NCBI GenBank assembly: GCA_036268995.1
Contig: DATATB010000104.1
Location: forward strand, 1-64,000
DNA length: 64,000 nucleotides
Direction of reading: 5' to 3'
From: DATATB01 sp036268995
GTDB taxonomy: Bacteria > Planctomycetota > Planctomycetia > Pirellulales > PNKZ01
Shown here piece after piece: positions 57,628-64,000 of the stretch. Each line of letters begins with the position of its first letter. The first letter of the stretch is position 1. The notes below the pieces were generated by a model. It saw only the letters and a program-made list of their open reading frames with translations, did not search any database and was not told where the DNA came from. The position numbers and the translations under genes were made by a program.

Positions 57628-60435
57628 TTACGATACGCTCGCGCTGGCCAGGCCGCTGGAGGTCGCCCCCGAGCTTGAAGAGCTGCCGGAGTTGGCGGAC
57701 GTCGAACCACCGGAACTCGACGACGCGAAGACGTTTTGCAGGCTTCCCAAGGCGCTCTGCTGGGTCTGCAAGGTCGCCATGGCCTGCTCCATCGCTAGGA
57801 ATTGTGACTGGAGCTGATTGCGCTGTGCATTCAGGTATGCGTTTTGAATGGCAATCTGACTGTTCCAGCCAGTGACCATGTTGGCCAGGCCGTTGACGTC
57901 CTCGGCAATCGCGCCGTTGAACGAGTTCGTAATGCTGTCCAATTGGCTTGAGACGCTGTCGGCAAAACCGGTCGTCGACGTGCTGAAAAAAGTGCTCACA
58001 GCCGATGGGTTGCTCGCCAGTTGATTGTCGAGCACGCTTTGATCCAGCGAAAGCTGGCCGTTGCTGAAAGTGACGCCCAAGTCAGCCAGCGATTGCACCG
58101 GGTTGGCCGTCGTGGCCAACGACAGGTGTGTGGAATTCGACGTGCCGAAGGTTTGGCCGAGCAGGCTGTTCAATTGCAAACCGATCTGCTCCATGATCGG
58201 GTCGTTGTACAAATCGCCGCCGCTATTGGTCGTCGTGTTATAACTGGTGAGCGTTTGAAACTGCGAATAGGCCGTGTTGAAATCGGTGACGAACTGGTTG
58301 ACGGCGTTGGTCAGCGGCTGCGTATTTTGCGTGACGCTCACGGTCGTGGGGCTGGTCATCACCTGACTGGCGGTGATCGTCAGGCCTGGGATCTGCGTCG
58401 AAAACGTGTTGGACGACGACGACATCACCAGCGGCGAGCCTCCGGTGCCGTCGCTCATCGACAAGACGGCATTCGTGCCGTTGTCCAGCGTCGAAAGGTT
58501 GAGGCCGGTCGTGCCGGTATCGATCACCAGGTTGCCGGCCGCGCCGCTTTGGTTGCTGGTGAGCAGCATGCGCACCGCATTGGCGCCGCTACCATCGTTG
58601 ACGGTCGTGGCCGTGAGCGGGGCGCTGGAGGCGGCCAGGTCGCTCATCAGATCGCTCACGGTGTCCGTGCTCGAAAGCGTGATGCTGGTTTCCATTGCGC
58701 CGTTGATTTGGCCGCCCGTCGCAGTGCCCAACAGATTCAGATTGGCAGCCGTGGTGCCGCCCTGTTCGGCGATGCTCAATTGCGCGCCGCCGCCGCCCGT
58801 ATCGGTGACCTGGATGCCGTCGCCGTCGCTGTTGATCGAGGCTTGGATGTGCAGTCCGGAGGTATTCAGGGCGTTGATCACGTCCCCGATGGTCTGGGCC
58901 GCAGAGAGATTCAGGATTTGCGAGGCGCCGGTGCTGTCGGTGACCTTGATTTCGCTGGCGTCGACGCCGTTACCGCCGTTGAGGCCGGATAATTGCGTGT
59001 TTTCGCTGATGTATTGCAGGTTGAGGTCGCCGGAATTGACGGAGGTCGTGGCCGAGTTGGTGGCGATGTTCAACTTGGCGGCCAGCGTGCTGCCCGTGTC
59101 GTCGGCAATGATCAAGTTCGAGTTGCTCGAACCGGTCGTATCGAGCACCTGAATGCCGTCGCCGGCGGCGTTCAGCGTGGCATGCAAACCAATGCCGGCC
59201 GAATTGATGCCGTTGATCACGTCGGAAAGTGAGCTGGCCGACGAGAGATCGACGGTGGCGGTGGCTCCGCTGCGGTCGGTCAGGTCCAGGGTGCCCAAGG
59301 TGCCCACGCCGCTGCCGCCGTTGAGATCCTTGAGCAGCACGCTGTTGACGCCGGCCAGCACCTGGGTGCCGTTGAGCACGCCGCCGCTGGGCGCAGTGCC
59401 CTGAATGCCCAGGTCCTGCGCTGCCTGGCTGGCGTTGACGGCCGAGACCGAGAAGTCGCTGCTGCCGGTGGTCAGGTCCGTGAGCACGAGGTGCGTGCCG
59501 TCGCCGGAGATGCTGGCGGTGAGGTTGCCGGCGGCGCCGGAGGCGTTGTTGATGGCGTTGACCACGTCGCCGATGGTCGAAGCCGAGCCCAGCGTGACCG
59601 AGACTTGCGATCCGTTTTGCAGGTTGACGACGAAATCCGGCGAGCTGCCCGCGACGCTGACCCCGTTGCCGTCGTTGAGCGAGCTGAGCTGCGTATTGGC
59701 CGACAGCGTGATCAGGTTGGTGCCCACGAGCGACGAGTCCTGCATCGAGCCGCCGGTGAGTCCGAGGCTTTCGGCCGTGGTCGTATTGTTGACGTCGCTG
59801 ACTTTGATCGCGCTGGTCGAGCCGTCGATGTTCGTCAATTCGAGGCCTTGGCCCGTGACCGACGCGGTGACGCCAATGCCGGACGTATTGTTGATGGCCG
59901 CCACCACGTCGTTGAGCGACTGGGCGGTCGAAAGATTGACGGTCGCGCTGGTGCCGTTGCCGCTGGTAATGCGAATCGTGCCGGCTTGCACTCCGGCGCC
60001 GCCGTTGAGCTGATCCAGCGCCGTTTGGGTGTTGAGCGAGCCGCCTTGCTTGATCGTGATGGTGCCGGCGCCCACGAGGCTGTTGGCGCTGGCAAACCCG
60101 GACGAGACCAGTTGCTGGTTCTGTGCCAGTTGCAGGACCTGCAACTGGTAGGAGCCCAAGGCCGCCGTGTTGTCGGCCGAGACGCTTAGCCCGGAGCTGT
60201 TGCTGGTGGCGCTGCGAGCATTCAGGACGGAAGAGTTTTTCAGCGCGGTGGCGTCGTTTTGCACGGCCAACAGATCGGCCGACAGGCCCAGCAGATCGGT
60301 CTTCTGCGTGCCGGCAGTGCTGACCTTGGTTTGTAGCGAGGTCAGCGGTCCGGAATCGGCCTGGATCAGCGCGTTGACGATGGCGGAAGTGTTGATGCCG
60401 CTGATCAGCCCGACGCCGGTTGAGACGCTAGCCAT
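57628..60435 (-). CDS. fliD: Flagellar filament cap FliD (hook-associated protein 2), enlarged
   Basis: 935 residues from ATG 60435 (GGGGAGAAC upstream; the open frame begins slightly earlier at 60456). N-terminus SVSTGVGLISGINTSAIVNA is the FliD_N motif. The centre holds about four IN-type repeats of roughly 90-100 residues, each with an LSSASSLSDVINGINSAG-like stretch. The C-terminus (QLQSQFLAMEQAMATLQTQ) is FliD_C coiled coil. FliD is usually 450-700 residues, so the extra repeats are notable. Acts at the filament tip, helping fold flagellin subunits. Confidence 0.93.
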   Translation of the reverse strand: MASVSTGVGLISGINTSAIVNALIQADSGPLTSLQTKVSTAGTQKTDLLGLSADLLAVQNDATALKNSSVLNARSATSNSSGLSVSADNTAALGSYQLQVLQLAQNQQLVSSGFASANSLVGAGTITIKQGGSLNTQTALDQLNGGAGVQAGTIRITSGNGTSATVNLSTAQSLNDVVAAINNTSGIGVTASVTGQGLELTNIDGSTSAIKVSDVNNTTTAESLGLTGGSMQDSSLVGTNLITLSANTQLSSLNDGNGVSVAGSSPDFVVNLQNGSQVSVTLGSASTIGDVVNAINNASGAAGNLTASISGDGTHLVLTDLTTGSSDFSVSAVNASQAAQDLGIQGTAPSGGVLNGTQVLAGVNSVLLKDLNGGSGVGTLGTLDLTDRSGATATVDLSSASSLSDVINGINSAGIGLHATLNAAGDGIQVLDTTGSSNSNLIIADDTGSTLAAKLNIATNSATTSVNSGDLNLQYISENTQLSGLNGGNGVDASEIKVTDSTGASQILNLSAAQTIGDVINALNTSGLHIQASINSDGDGIQVTDTGGGGAQLSIAEQGGTTAANLNLLGTATGGQINGAMETSITLSSTDTVSDLMSDLAASSAPLTATTVNDGSGANAVRMLLTSNQSGAAGNLVIDTGTTGLNLSTLDNGTNAVLSMSDGTGGSPLVMSSSSNTFSTQIPGLTITASQVMTSPTTVSVTQNTQPLTNAVNQFVTDFNTAYSQFQTLTSYNTTTNSGGDLYNDPIMEQIGLQLNSLLGQTFGTSNSTHLSLATTANPVQSLADLGVTFSNGQLSLDQSVLDNQLASNPSAVSTFFSTSTTGFADSVSSQLDSITNSFNGAIAEDVNGLANMVTGWNSQIAIQNAYLNAQRNQLQSQFLAMEQAMATLQTQQSALGSLQNVFASSSSGGSTSANSGSSSSSGATSSGLASASVS

Positions 60436-60524
60436 GGCACCGTTCTCCCCATTCACACAAAGCCGCCAGCCGGCCGGGCGAACCCAACCGGCTGGCGGAT
60501 CAAATCAAATTAGCCTACCCGTGC

Positions 60525-63173
60525 TTACTGAATCTTCTGCAACAGGGTCAGCACGTTCTGCGGCTGCGAGTTGGCGATCGAGAGCACGCTCGTGCCGGCT
60601 TGGACCAGGATCTGGGCCCGGGTCAGGTTGGCCGTTTCGCTAGCGAAGTTGGCGTCCTGGATATTGCTCTGGGCCGAGCTAACCTGCTCCAGATTCGCCT
60701 GCAAGCTGCTGATGTTGCTGTTCAGCACGTTGGTTTGCAACGCACCGAGCTGGCCGCTGAGCGTGGCGATCTGGTTGATGGCCTGGTCGACGATCGCGGC
60801 AGCGTTGGTCAGATTCGTGCCGCTGAGCTGGTTGGAACCGCCGGTTTCGAGCGAGCTGAGCCCCGCGTTGCCGGTGGTCGTGATGTTGCGACCCAGCGTG
60901 CTGAGGTCCAACGATCCCAGGCTGACGTTCACCTGGTTCGAGTAGTTCACTTCCGGGCCGAGCTGGAACAAGGCACCGCCGGTGACATTGAAGTTGCTGG
61001 TGAGAGTCCCCAGCGACGGATCGGTCGTGCCGCTCAGCGAGATGTTGGCGTCCTGGTAGCTGAAGTTCGCGCCCGTTCCGGTGAACGAGCCGCTGCCCAG
61101 CGAGGTGGTGACCGTGCCGGCAACGTCGACGCCCGCGGTGGCCGCCTGGGTGCCGCCGGCATTGAAGGTCGTGATATCGGCGCTATTGTCGGAGGCGATG
61201 GCATTGGCACTGACCTGTGCCGCACTGCCGTAGTCCTGGCTGGTGAGCGTCACGTTGGCGCCCTGGCCGCCGGTCGAGCTGGCGGTAATGCCGGTCTGCG
61301 ACGTCACGGCGTTGATCGCGTTCACCAGCGCGCTGCTGCCGTTGATCACCGCGTCGTTGTTGACGGTGATGATCGCCTGGCCTTGGTCGCCGTTGAGCTC
61401 GATGGTCGTGGTGTTTTGCGCACCGGTGGTGCCGGCCACAGCGGTCTGCGTGGCTCCACTGACCAGCGAAGTGTCGTTGGAGTTGCCGCCGGTGGCCACC
61501 GCGATGCTGGCGGTCGAGGCGGTGCCGACGTTGCCCGATTTGAGCACGACGTTGCCCGAGCCGTTCAGCGAGGCGGTGACGCCGGTCTGCGCGGTGACGT
61601 TGTTGATCAGCGTGACCAGCGAAGAGGCGCCGCCGTTGATCACCGTGTCGTTGTTGGCCAGCGTGATGTTGGCCGAACCCGTGTTGCCGGTGACGGTGAA
61701 GGTCGTGGCGGTGGCAGCTCCGGTGGTGCCGGCGGTCGTGGTCTGCGTGCCACCCGCGAGCAGCGAGGTGTCGCCGGCGTTGCCGCCGGTGGCCACTGAC
61801 AGGCTCGCGGTCGAGCTGGTGCCGACGTAGGCCGAGGTGAGCACGACGTTACCCGAGCCGTTGACGGCGGCGGTCACGCCGGTCTGCGAGGACACGGTGT
61901 TGATCAAGGTGGCCAGCGAGGCGACGTCGCCGTTGATGACGGCGTCGTTATTGGCCAGCGTGACATTCGCCGAGCCGGCGTTGCCGGCGACGGTGAAGGT
62001 CGTGGCGGTGGCAGCTCCGGTGGTGCCGGCCGTGACCGCACCTAAGGCTGCGTTCAAGGCAGTCTGATCCGAGCCGGCGCCGGCCGAGTCGGTGGCCACG
62101 ATGGACAGCGTGGCGCCCGCGCCGACATTGTTGGACGTGAGCGTGATGTCCGCGGCCGCGCCTGTGCCCGTCGCCGTGACGCCGGTCTGCGCCGAGATCG
62201 CGTTGATGGCGTTGGTCAGCGCATCGCTATTGGCTTGAATCGCAGTCGCGGTGACGGAAGCCGTGGTCGCCGTGCCCAAGTCGCCCGTGATCGTCAGGGT
62301 GATTCCATCCGAGCCGGTCGTGATGTTCGCGGAGCTGAGCCCGGTGCCGGAGATGTCCAAAACCGCTTTCGTGCTGTTGGTGCTGAGCTTGTTCAGGCCG
62401 GTCGTGGCGCCGGCGGTATAGTTGGCGCCCAGAATCGTGTTGCTGCCGTGCGTGCTGGCGGTGCTCAACTGGTTCAAGCCGGTCGAAGCGCCCGAGACGT
62501 AGTTGGCGGCCAGCAGCGTGCTGGTGGCGTGCGTCGAGTTGGTCGACAGGTTGTTGAGACCCTGACCGGACGTAGCGCTGGTGCCCGTAATCACGTCGGT
62601 CTTTTGCGTGGCGGCCGTCGTTACTGCCAGCGAGACGTCCGAGGCGGGCGCCGAGCCGTGCAGGGCCGGGTTGAACGACGAAATATTGATGTCCGACGAG
62701 CTCTCGAACGAACCCAGCGAGCCGCCGCTGGCGTCGACGTTGAAAGCTTCCGAACCATTCAACAGGTTCTGGGTGCCGAAGATCGTCGTCTGGGCGATCT
62801 GCTGAATGGCTTGCAGCGAGCTGTCAATCTGCTGCTGATCAGCGGCAATTTCCGAAGCCGAAGAGGTGCCTTTGCTCGCGGCAGATTGCACCAGCCCGCG
62901 GATGCTGTTCAACTGGTTGCTCACCTGGGTCAGAGCGGCGTCGGCCGTCGACACCACGTCATTGGCCTGCTGAGCATTGGTCAGCGACGCATTGATCGAC
63001 GTGATTTCCGAACCGAGCGTTTGGCTCTCGATCAAGCCTGCCGGGTCGTCCGCACCCGAGTTGATTTTCAAACCGGTGGACAAGCGCGTCAGGCTCGTTT
63101 GCAGTTGGTTGTTCGAATTCTGCAAGTTGAACTGCGCGACCAGCGAGCTGACGTTGGTATTAATACGAGTCAT
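60525..63173 (-). CDS. Flagellin with three 99-residue central repeats
   Basis: 882 residues. The N-terminal D0/D1 region (RINTNVSSLVAQFNLQNSNN, RLSTGLKINSGADDPAGL) and the C-terminal D0/D1 region (LTRAQILVQAGTSVLSIANS) match flagellin. The middle is expanded: three exact-period 297-base repeats at 61137-62027 (each beginning GTTGA) and shorter related blocks on each side. Flagellin central domains are surface exposed and variable, so this expansion is a surface feature. AGAGGTG lies upstream of the ATG. csrA and fliW are just upstream, so CsrA-dependent translational control is likely. Confidence 0.94.
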   Translation of the reverse strand: MTRINTNVSSLVAQFNLQNSNNQLQTSLTRLSTGLKINSGADDPAGLIESQTLGSEITSINASLTNAQQANDVVSTADAALTQVSNQLNSIRGLVQSAASKGTSSASEIAADQQQIDSSLQAIQQIAQTTIFGTQNLLNGSEAFNVDASGGSLGSFESSSDINISSFNPALHGSAPASDVSLAVTTAATQKTDVITGTSATSGQGLNNLSTNSTHATSTLLAANYVSGASTGLNQLSTASTHGSNTILGANYTAGATTGLNKLSTNSTKAVLDISGTGLSSANITTGSDGITLTITGDLGTATTASVTATAIQANSDALTNAINAISAQTGVTATGTGAAADITLTSNNVGAGATLSIVATDSAGAGSDQTALNAALGAVTAGTTGAATATTFTVAGNAGSANVTLANNDAVINGDVASLATLINTVSSQTGVTAAVNGSGNVVLTSAYVGTSSTASLSVATGGNAGDTSLLAGGTQTTTAGTTGAATATTFTVTGNTGSANITLANNDTVINGGASSLVTLINNVTAQTGVTASLNGSGNVVLKSGNVGTASTASIAVATGGNSNDTSLVSGATQTAVAGTTGAQNTTTIELNGDQGQAIITVNNDAVINGSSALVNAINAVTSQTGITASSTGGQGANVTLTSQDYGSAAQVSANAIASDNSADITTFNAGGTQAATAGVDVAGTVTTSLGSGSFTGTGANFSYQDANISLSGTTDPSLGTLTSNFNVTGGALFQLGPEVNYSNQVNVSLGSLDLSTLGRNITTTGNAGLSSLETGGSNQLSGTNLTNAAAIVDQAINQIATLSGQLGALQTNVLNSNISSLQANLEQVSSAQSNIQDANFASETANLTRAQILVQAGTSVLSIANSQPQNVLTLLQKIQ
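61137..62027 (-). repeat. Three tandem 297-bp (99-residue) repeats in flagellin
   Basis: Unit boundaries at 62027, 61730 and 61433, each the GGC of a GTTGA motif, show an exact 297-base period. The first two units share long identical blocks (TATTFTV, GSGNVVL, STASxxVATGG) and the third has diverged (ITVNNDAVING, GITASSTGG). Each unit carries the same beta-strand order, suggesting a repeated domain on the filament surface. Tandem DNA of this kind can change copy number by recombination. Confidence 0.9.
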
Positions 63174-63561
63174 TTACAGCACCTCTTGTGGCAAAAGGGG
63201 TCAGGTCCGGGCTGTCCGGCGGCGGGAGCTTGGCGGCACGAGCCAGGCCGCATGCGTCAAGGTGCTAGTGCCCTTTGAACCTGCACGCGGTAAATCACTT
63301 CAAATTTTCAATGGACTGCGCAGCGGCCTGGCACCCACTTTTCAGCCCCGTCGGAAACAGGGTGAAGCCACTACGCGGCTGTTATCTGATGGGTGTATCG
63401 GCGGCGCCGGACGGCCACTTGAGCGAAGTCGGACCAATCGCTCAATTTTTTGCCGCTTACCCAGACGGAAAGATGCCGCCCGCCGATGCCGGCTACGGCA
63501 TGACCGCTACCGCCGCTACAACGCACGGCCGACAGACGCTCGGCCCAGAGGTCGGCGGCGT
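63174..63561. other. Region between csrA and flagellin
   Basis: About 390 bases between the csrA stop and the flagellin start on the same strand. It should contain the flagellin promoter and the CsrA-binding leader. A GCCGATAC at 63402-63395 (minus) resembles a sigma-28 -10 box, but the -35 is poor, and TGGCACCCACTTTTCA on plus is not a good sigma-54 match. No GGA-rich hairpin could be settled by eye near the flagellin ribosome site. Confidence 0.35.
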
Positions 63562-63786
63562 TTAGGGCTGCGGCTTGCCGAAGCCGCGCACGTCTTTAGG
63601 TTCCAAGCGGCTGGCGCGCAGATTCTCGCGCTGAATGGCTTCGTACACCTCTTGCCGATGCACGGGAATCTCGGTCGGCGCGTTGATCCCCAACCGCACC
63701 TTATCCCCCCGGATGTCGACAATCGTGATCACGATGTTATCGCCGATCATGATGCTTTCGTCGCGTTGTCTCGACAGTACCAGCAT
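63562..63786 (-). CDS. csrA: Carbon storage / translational regulator CsrA
   Basis: 74 residues, AAGGAG eight bases before the ATG. LVLSRQRDESIMIGDNIVI and GDKVRLGINAPTEIPVHRQE are the full CsrA core, including the Arg and the Val-Arg-Leu strand that bind GGA in mRNA. In flagellated Gram-positives and others, CsrA represses flagellin translation until FliW removes it. Here csrA lies between fliW and the flagellin gene, in the order known for that circuit. Confidence 0.96.
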   Translation of the reverse strand: MLVLSRQRDESIMIGDNIVITIVDIRGDKVRLGINAPTEIPVHRQEVYEAIQRENLRASRLEPKDVRGFGKPQP

Positions 63787-63898
63787 CGCTGACTCCTTGC
63801 TTGTCCGGGCCGCGGGCGCCAGGTGGTGTCGGCTCACGCGCCTTGGGGGGCCACGCGGCGGACCCGGAAAAACGTCGTGTTCGCAGGGGGGGCGGCCG

Positions 63899-64000
63899 TT
63901 AAGCGCTCTTCTTCAACGCGGGGGGACCATTCAACTCATATTGCAGCGGTAGCTCGCCGTTGGCCACAAGCTGGCGACCCAGGCGACGCTCCAAATGGAT
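63899..64000 (-). CDS. fliW: Flagellar assembly factor FliW, C-terminal end only
   Basis: The last 33 codons of a gene that enters from the right edge: HLERRLGRQLVANGELPLQY then ELNGPP and a Lys/Ser/Ala end and TAA. The APxxIxxxxRxGxQ-like pattern (here IHLERRLGRQLV) is that of the FliW C-terminus, and FliW is the expected neighbour of csrA and flagellin. With only 33 residues this is identification by context and partial motif. Confidence 0.6.
   Translation of the reverse strand: MHLERRLGRQLVANGELPLQYELNGPPALKKSA

Noticed and set aside
63328..63344. TGGCACCCACTTTTCA as sigma-54 promoter.
   Set aside because: The invariant GC of the -12 element is missing and the direction is away from the flagellin gene.
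63395..63423. Possible sigma-28 promoter for flagellin (GCCGATAC with TCAAGTGG upstream, minus strand).
   Set aside because: Spacing is one base off, the -35 has a mismatch, and the site lies about 220 bases from the start codon. Too weak to call.

Overview
The window looks like a chromosomal segment of a GC-rich planctomycete (Pirellulales type). The evidence is family content rather than a marker gene: a DUF1549/DUF1553 protein, exported WD40 and CxxCH-haem proteins, a DUF1501 protein, a TIGR03067-like domain, a short RLRTL-type membrane protein, TPR-CHAT giants and a PrkA/YeaH/SpoVR operon. No rRNA, CRISPR array or plasmid replication gene is visible.

Layout. 1-5,000: the cut end of a bestrophin-type channel (minus), tRNA-Met(CAT), then minus-strand genes for a small conserved protein, an OmpA-type lipoprotein, a membrane-anchored HTH protein rich in Gly-Ser, and a small exported protein. 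5,000-6,700: queC-queD for queuosine precursor synthesis and a lone receiver-domain regulator. 6,870-12,780: a near-consensus sigma-54 promoter followed by prkA-yeaH-spoVR and a fourth gene of unknown function. 13,600-21,900: a planctomycete operon of exported proteins (DUF1549/DUF1553, a C-terminal-type beta-domain protein, cytochrome-WD40 fusion). 22,000-24,260: a zinc-ribbon membrane protein, a gene-poor kilobase and an exported hypothetical.

24,460-28,897 is a small integrated element. A complete tRNA-Gly(CCC) lies at its left end and a 44-base perfect copy of the tRNA 3' part lies at its right end. The interior has five unfamiliar genes (three apparently co-transcribed membrane proteins, and a two-gene convergent unit) and no recognisable integrase. 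A CAP-domain gene remnant abuts the right end.

29,200-38,520 is ordinary accessory and housekeeping content: TfoX-N domain protein, DrrAB-type ABC exporter, TIGR03067-like protein, a GH88-like hydrolase with an extra N-terminal domain, DUF1501, a cold-shock protein, PaiB and MscL. 38,681-56,153 holds three caspase-like proteins: two giant TPR-CHAT proteins (1,483 and 2,341 residues) and one C14 caspase, all with export signals and intact His/Cys pairs, together with a single-pass membrane protein, a Cys-rich lipoprotein and an exported TPR protein. This is the best candidate for an undescribed system.

56,300-64,000: a Uma2-type protein and then a flagellar block, read right to left: fliW (cut by the window end), csrA, flagellin, fliD, fliS. 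Flagellin has three exact-period 99-residue repeats, and FliD is enlarged by repeated IN-type motifs.
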